Assembly: GCA_003599235.1 (NCBI GenBank)
Contig: QZJE01000020.1
Location: 49,668-113,667 of the forward strand
Length of the DNA: 64,000 nucleotides
Direction of reading: 5' to 3'
From: Actinomycetota bacterium
GTDB lineage: Bacteria > Actinomycetota > Aquicultoria > SURF-47
Numbering within the stretch: position 1 is the first letter of the stretch; each line of letters opens with the position of its first letter. Below are positions 36,494 to 47,408 of the stretch, in pieces. Under the pieces are notes generated by a model. The model searched no databases, was not told the DNA's origin, and saw nothing but the letters and a program-made list of their open reading frames with translations. The position numbers and the translations under genes were made by a program.

Positions 36494-37668
36494 CTTGCTT
36501 TAACTTCCCACCTAAATAGTTTCAACACCATGATAAAAACAACAGCTGTAATAGCAAGCAAAATATAAAGATTAATGGCTACCTGGTCTAGTGATTTTCC
36601 CTTAACAGCAATATCGCGCAGAGCATCGGCTAAAAACTTCAAAGGTAACATCTTAATAATCGGCTGTATCCACTTAGGTGCATTTTCTATAGGAAAGAAA
36701 ATGCCGGATAAAAACATCATGGGCATGGTAATTATATTTCCGATTGTATCAGCAGTTTCTACCCTGTTAGAGAAACTGGCAACCAAGAAACCTATCGTTA
36801 TAAAACAAATCGCCCCTACCATTACCGTTACAGCTAAGTAAAAGAGATTACCGATAATTTGTACACCAAAACAAACTTTGGCAAAAAGTATCAATACAAC
36901 AGTTTGTATCAATGCCCTAATGACTGAGACTACCACTTGAGAGCCGATAAAATACGATAGGGGCAAGGGAGTAATCTTTAATCTTCTTAAAATACCCTGC
37001 TCTCTGTAAGAAACCATTACAGTAGATAATCCAAAAATACCTGTAGACATAATTGACATTCCGATAATTCCGGGTAGTAAAAAATCTATGAAATCCAGGC
37101 CGGCTGCTGCTTGTCGCTTTTCAGTAACAGCGATTAAGCTAGGAGTCTGGCTCATTTGTTTTTCCATTCCTGCGATTATCGAACGTATTGTTGAGCGCAC
37201 CATCTGAGAAGTAAAAGTTTGCGCCGGATCATAATATAGTTTGATCCTTGCTTTTTGGACTTTTATATTATCTGCCTTTAATAGGGGGTTTTGGCTTATT
37301 AGCAATTTGCTGATAATTTGTTTTTGTCTGCGTTCAAGTTGCCCGGATACCGCGCTTCCGAATCCTTTTTCGATTACAATTACCGCATCTAGTTTGCCGT
37401 CTTTTAGCTTATTGAGTTCTGTTTTTCTTGCCCCCCGATAGACAATAAAGCTATCAATTTTCTCAAAAGCATTTACCACCGATTCTGAGACCTTGGACCT
37501 ATCATAATCCGTCAAGCCAAGTTTTACCTTAGTGGTGCCTCCCCCGCCAAAGACAATTCCCAGCATGGTCATAATAATAATTGGAAAAGCCAGCATCCAG
37601 AATAAACTTTGCCAATTTCTGAATGTTATTTTCGTATTAGCAACTACTAAATCTACAAACCTTCTCAA
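36490..37668 (-). CDS. ABC-2 type exporter permease
   Basis: 392 residues. One N-terminal membrane helix, a large extracytoplasmic domain (about 50-175) and five C-terminal helices (about 205-385) with the ABC-2 pattern (LLPGIIGMSIMSTGIFGLS, SYREQGILRRLKITPLP). Overlaps the ATPase gene by four bases. Substrate unknown; similar pairs act in drug, lipid or bacteriocin export. Confidence 0.9.
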   Translation of the reverse strand: MRRFVDLVVANTKITFRNWQSLFWMLAFPIIIMTMLGIVFGGGGTTKVKLGLTDYDRSKVSESVVNAFEKIDSFIVYRGARKTELNKLKDGKLDAVIVIEKGFGSAVSGQLERRQKQIISKLLISQNPLLKADNIKVQKARIKLYYDPAQTFTSQMVRSTIRSIIAGMEKQMSQTPSLIAVTEKRQAAAGLDFIDFLLPGIIGMSIMSTGIFGLSTVMVSYREQGILRRLKITPLPLSYFIGSQVVVSVIRALIQTVVLILFAKVCFGVQIIGNLFYLAVTVMVGAICFITIGFLVASFSNRVETADTIGNIITMPMMFLSGIFFPIENAPKWIQPIIKMLPLKFLADALRDIAVKGKSLDQVAINLYILLAITAVVFIMVLKLFRWEVKAS

Positions 37669-38588
37669 TCTCTTAGAGCCCTCCCAGTCATATTTAAAAA
37701 CACGTCCTCTAAATTAGCTCCGCTTATATGGATATCCTCAATAACAGCATCCTTTTCTTTTGCTAATTTCAATATGTCACTAACAGCTTTTTGAATGTTA
37801 CTGCTGTAAACCATGTAAGAATGGTCTACTGATTGAACAGAAGTTACTCCTTTTATTCCCTTGATTTTTGCTTCTTCAAGCTTAGGTTTACAGCTAAAAG
37901 ATAGTTTAGAATCCGCCTCTAACTTCTTTATTAAATTAGCTGGGGTATCAAGGTCAATTATCTTAGCCTTATCCATAATGGCAATGCGTTTACAAAGAAC
38001 TTGGGCTTCCTCCATATAATGAGTTGTTAAAACAACGGCTTTGCCTTCTTTATTTATTCTCTTTATAACATCCCATAGGCTTCTTCTGGCCTGAGGGTCA
38101 AGTCCGGTAGTAGGCTCATCTAAAAAGACAACTTTAGGTTCATTAACAAGCGCTAAGGCAATTGATAAACGTTGTTGCTGGCCCCCGGAAAGCTCATTTA
38201 CGTAGGCCTTAGCTTTATTAGTCAGGCTAACATCTTCTAAAATCAGATTTAGTTTTTCTTTTGAAAGCTTAATCGAATAAAAGGAAGCAAACAGCTTAAT
38301 AATTTCAGCTACCCTTAAATAGTCAAAAAGAGAAGTTGACTGAAGCTGTACTCCAATAATACGCTTAACTTTTTTAGGATTAGGCCAGACTGCATTATTG
38401 TCTATTTGAATACTGCCGCCATCTGGCTGACGCAAGCCCTCAATCATCTCAAGAGTTGTAGTTTTACCTGCCCCGTTAGGCCCTAAAATACCGAAAATCT
38501 CGCCTTTTTTGACCTCAAATGAGATTTTATCAACAGCAGTCAAAGAACCATATTTTTTTAATAGATCATCAACCTTAATAATAGACAT
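37665..38588 (-). CDS. ABC exporter ATPase
   Basis: 307 residues: Walker A GPNGAGKTTTLE, ABC signature LSGGQQQRLSIALAL, Walker B VVFLDEPTTGLDP, and a C-terminal accessory region typical of the DrrA/CcmA/NatA group. Drives the ABC-2 permease downstream. Confidence 0.94.
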   Translation of the reverse strand: MSIIKVDDLLKKYGSLTAVDKISFEVKKGEIFGILGPNGAGKTTTLEMIEGLRQPDGGSIQIDNNAVWPNPKKVKRIIGVQLQSTSLFDYLRVAEIIKLFASFYSIKLSKEKLNLILEDVSLTNKAKAYVNELSGGQQQRLSIALALVNEPKVVFLDEPTTGLDPQARRSLWDVIKRINKEGKAVVLTTHYMEEAQVLCKRIAIMDKAKIIDLDTPANLIKKLEADSKLSFSCKPKLEEAKIKGIKGVTSVQSVDHSYMVYSSNIQKAVSDILKLAKEKDAVIEDIHISGANLEDVFLNMTGRALRD

Positions 38589-38630
38589 CCTAAGTTATTA
38601 TACAGAAAAGAGACTTAGATGAAAGAAGGT

Positions 38631-38721
38631 GTCCGGGGGTGGCGCGGTTGAGGGCCTACCATCACGCGCAAGCACAAGCTGCAGAGTATGATGGGAAACA
38701 ACCGCGACAAAACCCCGAGAC
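38631..38721. repeat. Structured ~85-bp repeat, copy D
   Basis: Outer arms GTC-GGGGT and ACCCC-GAC; second stem CGCGGTTG (38643-38650) perfectly complementary to CAACCGCG (38699-38706); inner stem CCATCA (38659-38664) with TGATGG (38689-38694). Lies between the divergent ABC exporter and nuclease genes. Confidence 0.9.
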
Positions 38722-38751
38722 TATACGAAAACTAAGTGCTAAACTACCATT

Positions 38752-39870
38752 ATGAGACTTAGTTATTCGGCTGTATCTACATATCAAACATGTCCGCTTA
38801 AATATAAGTTCCAGTATATCGATAAACTGCCCACTAAACCTTCAGCTGCCTTATCTTTCGGCAGCAGCCTGCATTCTGCTTTAGAGTTTATGTACAAAGT
38901 AAAAGTACCAACTCCTCCATCCCTGGAAGATGTCTTGCAGGCTTATAGAGATAAATGGAAAGGTGAAGGCTATACAGACAAAGCAGAAGAAAAAAGCTAT
39001 TTTGAACATGGCAAACAGGTTTTAACCAACTACTACAACACCAACACTAAAAACTTTGTCCTCCCTGTAAATACCGAGCATATGTTTAACATCGATATTA
39101 AAGGAGTTAATTTCACCGGTGTAATCGACAGATTAGACAAGATAGATGAAAACTCCTACGAGGTAATTGATTACAAATCAAACCGCAAGTTGCCCCCTCT
39201 GGCTGAGGTTGAAAAAAATCTCCAGCTAACGTTGTACCATTTAGCAGTTACGAAAATATGGGGGTTTGAACCCGAAAAGGTTTCTCTTTACTTCTTGCTC
39301 CCCAACCAGAAGTTAAGCACTTCCAGAAGTCAAGAGCAAGTAGATAATGCAGTTGTTGTTGTTTTAAAAACAGCCGAGAACATCGATAAGGGTTTATTTA
39401 AACCTAAAGAAAATCCTTTATGCCCTTGGTGTGACTTCCAAGAACATTGCCCGTTCTTTAAACATAAGTTTGCCAAAGTCAATCTACCCCAAGAGAAAAT
39501 GATAGATATCAAAAAAGTTGTTGATGAGTACGGTAAGCTTAAAAGCCAAGAAAAAGAACTCAAAGAAAAAATAACTGCCATAGCTGCTGATATTAAGGAG
39601 TATTGCCAAGAAAACAATCTAAACCGGCTTTACGCAGAGATTTACGAGATAGTACGAAGAGAAACAGAAAAAGTCGATTATGATGAAGACATGCTCAAAG
39701 AAATCCTAGAGGAAGCCGGGATATTGGATAAACTGCTTACTATTGATAAAAAGCTGCTTAAAGAGTTAATACAAAGCGATATAGATAAGAAAATAAAAAA
39801 GAAGCTGCAAGATATAGCCCAAACAACTACATCCTACAGCCTCTATTGTAAGAAAACAAAGAAATCATAA
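38752..39870 (+). CDS. RecB-like PD-(D/E)XK nuclease with Fe-S cluster
   Basis: 372 residues. N-terminal SAVSTYQTCPLKYKFQYID (first cluster Cys), GSSLHSALE, the catalytic core GVIDRLDKI...YEVIDYKS (D and D-x-K), QLTLYHLAV and CPWCDFQEHCPFF (three more Cys), the pattern of AddB/Cas4-type 4Fe-4S nucleases. The C-terminal 110 residues are a charged, helical extension I do not recognise. TAAACT lies 6 bases before the ATG (leaderless type). No cas or addAB gene is nearby, so it is an orphan. Confidence 0.88.
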   Translation: MRLSYSAVSTYQTCPLKYKFQYIDKLPTKPSAALSFGSSLHSALEFMYKVKVPTPPSLEDVLQAYRDKWKGEGYTDKAEEKSYFEHGKQVLTNYYNTNTKNFVLPVNTEHMFNIDIKGVNFTGVIDRLDKIDENSYEVIDYKSNRKLPPLAEVEKNLQLTLYHLAVTKIWGFEPEKVSLYFLLPNQKLSTSRSQEQVDNAVVVVLKTAENIDKGLFKPKENPLCPWCDFQEHCPFFKHKFAKVNLPQEKMIDIKKVVDEYGKLKSQEKELKEKITAIAADIKEYCQENNLNRLYAEIYEIVRRETEKVDYDEDMLKEILEEAGILDKLLTIDKKLLKELIQSDIDKKIKKKLQDIAQTTTSYSLYCKKTKKS

Positions 39871-39896
39871 ACAAAAGCTATACATACAAAAATATT

Positions 39897-40532
39897 CTAA
39901 GCAAAGCAAGCAACCAATGCAATCGTTAGGATTATTGCCACTCCAATGTTAAAAATTGCTGCAGCTTTTTGAGCTGGCGAAGGACGGCTGCTACTTAACA
40001 CCCTAATTGCCGAATTAACTCTTGATTTAATAGAATTTAGTAACTGGGCAGCTCTTCTAGAGCTTGCAGTAGCTGCTGCTCTAGATGACTTGTGGCAGTT
40101 AGTAAGAGCTGTTTTTGCAGATCTATATCTACCATGTAATATAAGATATCTTGCACTATATGCGTATTTTTTTGCTCTAGCAGCCATTATTTTCTGAGCT
40201 GCTAAAACAGAGCCTCTGGACCAGGCAACCTGCCTTCTAACATATGGCCTTTGTCCTCTGTTCTTATTGGCATGGTCGTAAGCTTTTCTTATCTGATCTG
40301 CTAAAATTGTTGTGCATAAAACAATTTGCGTAGGGTTTCTGCGTAATATTCCACTAACTTTTTTCTTAGTATATTTCTTTATCATTGATATATGCTCTTG
40401 AAGATTAGTTTTTCCCCCTCTTGCCCGATGAACCGATATTGGATTAAGCCTATAGTCAGCAAAAGCTGTATTGGCTGACATACTAATACAGATTGCTGCC
40501 ATTAATAGAGATAGTATTTTTTTGCTAAGCAT
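39897..40532 (-). CDS. Very basic secreted protein, paralogue of the upstream gene
   Basis: About 211 residues from the ATG at 40532 (TAGGAGGTG five bases before). Signal peptide 1-25 (ends NTAFA), a Lys/Arg/Ala-rich helical body, and a hydrophobic C-terminal helix (about 190-211). Shares with its neighbour the pattern LxLHxR...CH(K/R)...SxRA...NSAIR(V/I)L. I know no matching family. Expected to be exported and anchored by its C-terminus. Confidence 0.7.
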   Translation of the reverse strand: MLSKKILSLLMAAICISMSANTAFADYRLNPISVHRARGGKTNLQEHISMIKKYTKKKVSGILRRNPTQIVLCTTILADQIRKAYDHANKNRGQRPYVRRQVAWSRGSVLAAQKIMAARAKKYAYSARYLILHGRYRSAKTALTNCHKSSRAAATASSRRAAQLLNSIKSRVNSAIRVLSSSRPSPAQKAAAIFNIGVAIILTIALVACFA

Positions 40533-40557
40533 TGTAACACCTCCTAATCTTATTTTT

Positions 40558-41163
40558 TTAAGCAAACGCCAAAGCTGCCATGACCAACAATAAAGTCAGC
40601 ATTATAGGCGTTAATTTAATTATTTTTGTGGTAGTCGCTGAGTTAGAATTAAGTATTCTTATAGCTGAGTTAATCTTAGCCCCTATCCTGGAAGCCAGCG
40701 TTCTTGCTCTGCTTGTTCTAGCAGATGCTGCTGCATTTCTGTGGCAGCTAACCAATAATGATCTGCTGGGAAGTCTTCTGTGCAAGACTAATCTTTTGGC
40801 TTGTATAGCTTTAGTTTTTGCAATTGAAAAATAACGGCCCGAATTAATAAGGTTACTGTAGTATCTAACTTTATGACTTAAAGAAGACTTATTAATGTGT
40901 CTTTTACCTGCGTGTTGTAAAAGCATGTAAACCTGGGTTCTAAACAGCTTATAGTCTCTAGCGCCCCATGACTTTCTTAAAATTCTATAGTTGTAATTAG
41001 CACTTTTTGCATATTTAGCCATCTTAGCTATATGGATAGATACTCCTGTTTTCGATTTAGCTGCATGCGCGGAAAGATTGTAGTATGACGGATCAGCAAA
41101 AGCCATATTTGTACTTAAACAAACAATGCTAAAGCTTAATAAAATAACAATTAATTTTTTCAT
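40558..41163 (-). CDS. Very basic secreted protein, tandem paralogue
   Basis: About 201 residues from the ATG at 41163, which has GGGGGGAG in front. Signal peptide 1-24 (ends NMAFA), a strongly basic body (many RxxR and HK) and a hydrophobic C-terminal helix ending in LAFA. Clearly homologous to the next gene: LVLHRRLPSRSL, SCHRNAAASARTSRA and NSAIRIL. Unknown family; 25 bases separate the two genes, so they are co-transcribed from the strong promoter at 41201. Confidence 0.7.
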   Translation of the reverse strand: MKKLIVILLSFSIVCLSTNMAFADPSYYNLSAHAAKSKTGVSIHIAKMAKYAKSANYNYRILRKSWGARDYKLFRTQVYMLLQHAGKRHINKSSLSHKVRYYSNLINSGRYFSIAKTKAIQAKRLVLHRRLPSRSLLVSCHRNAAASARTSRARTLASRIGAKINSAIRILNSNSATTTKIIKLTPIMLTLLLVMAALAFA

Positions 41164-41200
41164 ATACTCCCCCCACTGACCTAGTAAGTTATTGTTTGAT

Positions 41201-41229
41201 ATTATCTCACTAATAGTGACATCTGTCAA
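41201..41229 (-). promoter_or_regulatory. Strong promoter of the basic-protein pair
   Basis: Perfect TTGACA (41224-41229), 17-base spacer, GATAAT (41201-41206). Confidence 0.75.
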
Positions 41230-41304
41230 GCACCTGGAGTGATAACAAGTAGCAGCTGTAGCTAATCTGATGTATTAACAATACTCATAGAGTATATTAT
41301 TTAG

Positions 41305-42231
41305 TTATTTAAGCCTTAGCTTTTCGAGTACTTCAGATAAACACTGCGGTAAAGGATCCTCAAAAATAAGTGTGTCGCCTGTGCGCGGATTATCAAACTC
41401 TAGACGAAAAGCATGTAAAAACTGGCGTTTTAATCCCTTTAGTTCTTGGGCACTTCCATATAGCTCGTCACCTGCAATAGGATGGTTGATGTAGGCAAAA
41501 TGGACTCTGATTTGGTGAGTGCGGCCTGTTTGGGGATAGGCTTCAACTAAACTATATTTGTAAAACTTTTCTACTTCCTTAAAATTAGTTACCGCCTCTT
41601 TTCCACCTTCAATAACAGCCATTTTTTGCCTGTTAGAGCGGTGCCGTCCGATTGGAGCATCAATCTTGCCTTCTTTAAAATCAAAAACGCCTTGAACTAA
41701 GGCAAGATAAGTTTTTTTAATTTCTCTATTAGCAAACATTTGGCTAAGTTTCTGGTGAGACCAGTCGTTTTTTGCAACTATTGCTAATCCTGAAGTATCT
41801 TTGTCTAAACGGTGAATAATGCCTGGTCGTAAAACCCCGCCAATGCCTGAGAGGCTCTTTAGATGAAAAAGCAGCGCGTTTACAAGAGTGCCTTTCCAGT
41901 TGCCAACTGCGGGGTGAGTAACCATGCCGGCCGGTTTGCTGACAATGGCAAAATCGTTATCTTCGTATATTATTTTTAGCTGTAAGTTCTCCGGCTCTAC
42001 CTCAACTTCTTCGACCGGAGGTATATGGGCAATTACAATATCACCGGGTTTTAGGTGATAGCTTTTTTGTACTACAAATCCATTTACCTGAACTAGTTTA
42101 TTATCAATTAACTTCTGGGCGTAACTTCTTGAAGGCAACTCGTTATTTTGAGCTAAGAATAAATCCAACCGTTTGCCGTTATCTTCTTGGCTAGCCTTTA
42201 TTTCAATTAATTGATATTTAAACTCTGGCAT
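41305..42231 (-). CDS. rluD: 23S rRNA pseudouridine synthase RluD family
   Basis: 308 residues: S4 domain (about 17-75; RLDLFLAQ, LPSRSYAQKLID) and pseudouridine synthase core with HRLDKDTSGL (catalytic Asp) near residue 140, then YPQTGRTHQIRVH. Overlaps lspA by 14 bases; lspA-rluD is a common pair. Confidence 0.96.
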   Translation of the reverse strand: MPEFKYQLIEIKASQEDNGKRLDLFLAQNNELPSRSYAQKLIDNKLVQVNGFVVQKSYHLKPGDIVIAHIPPVEEVEVEPENLQLKIIYEDNDFAIVSKPAGMVTHPAVGNWKGTLVNALLFHLKSLSGIGGVLRPGIIHRLDKDTSGLAIVAKNDWSHQKLSQMFANREIKKTYLALVQGVFDFKEGKIDAPIGRHRSNRQKMAVIEGGKEAVTNFKEVEKFYKYSLVEAYPQTGRTHQIRVHFAYINHPIAGDELYGSAQELKGLKRQFLHAFRLEFDNPRTGDTLIFEDPLPQCLSEVLEKLRLK

Positions 42232-42679
42232 TTGCTATATTGCCCTTTGCAAAACTTGAAATCACCAACAGCAATACCCCGATAACAATCGCCGAATCAG
42301 CAATATTAAAAACCGGCCATACTCTAATATCTAAAAAATCGATTACTTTACCTAAATAAAGTCTGTCAATAAAATTGCTGATAGCCCCAGCTGATATCAA
42401 GCTCAATGAAAAAACTACCATGTTGTTCTGCGGCTTGGTATAGAAATAGTAGCTGATAACTCCAAATACAACAATTAGCGAAACAAGCTGAAAAATTATT
42501 TGATAACCTTGAAAAAGACCGAAAGCTACCCCTGTATTTTGAACGTAGGTAAAATGAAATATTCCTTTAATTAGGGCAATGCTTTCACCTAGCTGGAATT
42601 TTAATCGGATTAATAGCTTCGTAAGTTGGTCAAAAAGTATTATTAATGTAAAAGTTGAGTAAAATAGAAGTTTTTTCAT
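42218..42679 (-). CDS. lspA: Signal peptidase II
   Basis: Cleaves prolipoprotein signal peptides in the membrane. 153 residues, four membrane helices, and the conserved blocks QNTGVAFG, NFIDRLYLGKVIDFL and VFNIADSAI that carry the two catalytic Asp. It should process the GerMN lipoprotein found in this window. Confidence 0.95.
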   Translation of the reverse strand: MKKLLFYSTFTLIILFDQLTKLLIRLKFQLGESIALIKGIFHFTYVQNTGVAFGLFQGYQIIFQLVSLIVVFGVISYYFYTKPQNNMVVFSLSLISAGAISNFIDRLYLGKVIDFLDIRVWPVFNIADSAIVIGVLLLVISSFAKGNIANARV

Positions 42680-42680
42680 A

Positions 42681-42719
42681 AGATTGCCACGTCGGGTGCA
42701 GGCCTCCTTGCAATGACGA
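42681..42719. repeat. Fragment of the ribD/dapF palindromic repeat
   Basis: agattgccacgtcgggtgca... ccttgcaatgac, the same attgccacg / gcaatgac signature, in the lspA-DksA gap. Confidence 0.6.
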
Positions 42720-42724
42720 TAGGT

Positions 42725-43090
42725 TTACCTCTCTTGTTTTTCCCTACAACTCACACAAGTATCGGTATATGGAAGTGCTTGCAACCTGGCCTTTTTTATC
42801 GGTTCATGGCAATTACTGCAGATACCGTAAGTGCCTTCATCAATACTGTGAAGTGCTTGTTTAACTTGATAAAGCAAATCTTTGACATTCCATCCCAGAG
42901 AGTCATCTCTTTCCCGTTCAAAAGTGGCGGAGCCTGTATCGGCAAAGCTGTCTTCATAATCATTTTCGCCGGCTTGTTCCGACATAGTAGCGCTCTGGCT
43001 TGCCTCTTGCATTTGCTTTAGTTCGGCCTCCAGACGCTCTTTTTCTTTTATAAGTTTCGTTTTCATTTGCTCAATAAATTTTTTATCCAC
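42725..43090 (-). CDS. DksA/TraR-type zinc-finger protein
   Basis: About 121 residues. Coiled coil (residues 5-35), acidic stretch and the C4 zinc finger CSNCHEPIKKARLQAL...CVSC, the signature of DksA/TraR regulators that bind the RNA polymerase secondary channel. Start set at GTG 43090 behind GGAGA; the frame extends upstream but there only translates repeat-like sequence. Lies between ileS and lspA. Confidence 0.85.
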   Translation of the reverse strand: MDKKFIEQMKTKLIKEKERLEAELKQMQEASQSATMSEQAGENDYEDSFADTGSATFERERDDSLGWNVKDLLYQVKQALHSIDEGTYGICSNCHEPIKKARLQALPYTDTCVSCREKQER

Positions 43091-43099
43091 AGTTCTCCA

Positions 43100-43158
43100 T
43101 CGGGGACAGGCCCCTTCAAATGGATAGGGGTCAGTCCCTACCATGTGACCACCAGTCA

Positions 43159-43170
<12 letters not shown>
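43100..43170. repeat. Repeat-rich ileS-dksA junction
   Basis: Contains the inverted sequence ggacaggccccttc / ggggtcagtccct and 7-base units gtcacta, gccacta, gcagcta. The stop codon of ileS (43159) falls inside these units. Confidence 0.55.
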
Positions 43171-46005
<2,835 letters not shown>

Positions 46006-46067
46006 TTCGTTAGAATAACATAGAACGACTATTGGGAATAGTTAGCAAGAGTGGCGCGAGATTAGGT

Positions 46068-46967
46068 TTATTTCTGCTCTTTTACAGTCACTTTATCGTT
46101 AATAACTTTAGGTTCTAAGTTTAAAAGCGCAAGGTACTGCCTAAGTTCTTCGGCTAAATCTTCTCTTTTTAATGCAATTTCTATGTTGGCCTTTAGCCAA
46201 TCAATTTTGCTACCAATATCATAGCGGTCACCGCTTACTTCGTAAGCATAGAGATCGGTCTTTTTGAGGTATAGATTCAGAGCATCAGTTAGTTGGATTT
46301 CGCCATTTTTGCCTGGTGTAGTATGCTCTATGCAATCAAAAATATCCGGAGTAAGTACGTACCGGCCAAAAATTGCTAAGTTAGAAGGGCTCTCATTAGG
46401 ACTTGGTTTTTCGATTAAGCCCTTAATTTTGTAGGTGGTTTCGTTTATCTTTTTAGCATCTACTATCCCATAGCGGTCTACCTTTTCCATGCTAACTCGC
46501 TCTACCCCTACCACAGGAGCTTTATTGCTGTTGAATAAATCTATCAGGGATTTGGTGCAAGGGTTGCCGTTGTTTACAATAATATCGCCCAAGAGGATTA
46601 CAAAAGGCTCGCTGCCAACATACTTTTTGGCAGTATATATTGCATGCCCTAACCCGTTTAATTCCTTTTGGCGGATATAATGAATATCGGCAAGGTCGGC
46701 TATACTTCTTATTTGTTCAAAATAATCGTGTTTTTCGCTGTCTTTTAAGGAACTTTCGAGTTCGAAGGAACGGTCGAAGTGATCTTCAATTGCTCTTTTA
46801 CCACGTCCTGTAATAACGAGGATATCGTTAATGCCAGAAGCTACAGCTTCTTCTATTACATATTGAATAGCCGGTTTATCAACTACCGGTAACATCTCTT
46901 TGGGTTGCGATTTAGTAGCTGGCAATAGACGGGTTCCGTAGCCTGCTGCCGGTATTACTGCTTTCAT
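46068..46967 (-). CDS. galU: UTP-glucose-1-phosphate uridylyltransferase
   Basis: Makes UDP-glucose for cell-surface sugars. 299 residues with AAGYGTRLLPATKSQPKEML at the N-terminus (nucleotide binding) and the GalU-type VEKPSP-like LIEKPSPNESPSNLA. A promoter TGGTATAAT (minus strand, 46977-46985) ends 9 bases before the ATG. Confidence 0.96.
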   Translation of the reverse strand: MKAVIPAAGYGTRLLPATKSQPKEMLPVVDKPAIQYVIEEAVASGINDILVITGRGKRAIEDHFDRSFELESSLKDSEKHDYFEQIRSIADLADIHYIRQKELNGLGHAIYTAKKYVGSEPFVILLGDIIVNNGNPCTKSLIDLFNSNKAPVVGVERVSMEKVDRYGIVDAKKINETTYKIKGLIEKPSPNESPSNLAIFGRYVLTPDIFDCIEHTTPGKNGEIQLTDALNLYLKKTDLYAYEVSGDRYDIGSKIDWLKANIEIALKREDLAEELRQYLALLNLEPKVINDKVTVKEQK

Positions 46968-46976
46968 AACCTTAAT

Positions 46977-46985
46977 ATTATACCA
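46977..46985 (-). promoter_or_regulatory. Extended -10 promoter of galU
   Basis: TGGTATAAT on the minus strand, 9 bases before the ATG. Confidence 0.6.
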
Positions 46986-47105
46986 CGGTTAGTAAGATAA
47001 CAGAAGGTAGTTTGGCATAAGAGCGTTAGCGAATTAGAGCGATAGAGGATTTGAAATCAATGGTATACTAACCCCCTAATGCTCTAAATCTTAAAAACCT
47101 TGCGT

Positions 47106-47408
47106 TTATTCATCTAATAGATGTTCTTCGATAATTTGTTTTGCTCGCTCAATGGTGAGATCTTTAATGAGGATAGTTTTTCGTCTGCTCTTTTTACCCT
47201 GTATGATATTAACTTTGGATTGGGTAACATTAAAAACCTTAGATAAGAACTTTGTGCATTCCAGATTAGCTTTATTGTCAACCGGAGGGGCATTAACACG
47301 CAATTTAATTATATCCTCTACCACCCCGCAAAACCGGGTTATTGAGGATCTCGGCTGAAGTATTATCTTAAAGCTAACTCCGCCGTCTTCTTGACAAAAG
47401 ATTGAAAT
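47106..47408 (-). CDS. yggU: YggU/DUF167 family protein with probable ATT start
   Basis: Small protein of the DUF167 family (LRVNAPPVDNKANLECTKFLSKVF, QGKKSRRKTI). The first ordinary start (GTG, 47324) would cut off the first strand. In frame upstream lies the family's N-terminus (EDGGVSFKIILQPRSSITRFCG), and the only sensible start there is an ATT at 47408, overlapping the divIVA stop as TAATT, the place of a usual TAATG, with GGAG eight bases ahead. Full product about 100 residues. Function of the family is unknown. Confidence 0.75.
   Translation of the reverse strand: MSIFCQEDGGVSFKIILQPRSSITRFCGVVEDIIKLRVNAPPVDNKANLECTKFLSKVFNVTQSKVNIIQGKKSRRKTILIKDLTIERAKQIIEEHLLDE

Noticed and set aside
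38752..39870. The PD-(D/E)XK nuclease as Cas4
   Set aside because: It is longer than Cas4, has a C-terminal extension and no CRISPR context; a RecB/AddB-like label is safer.
46047..46060. gagtggcgcgaga as a further copy of the structured repeat
   Set aside because: Only about 11 bases match and no pairing partner follows; likely chance.
47106..47324. yggU as a truncated pseudogene starting at GTG 47324
   Set aside because: The missing N-terminal part is present in frame upstream without stops.
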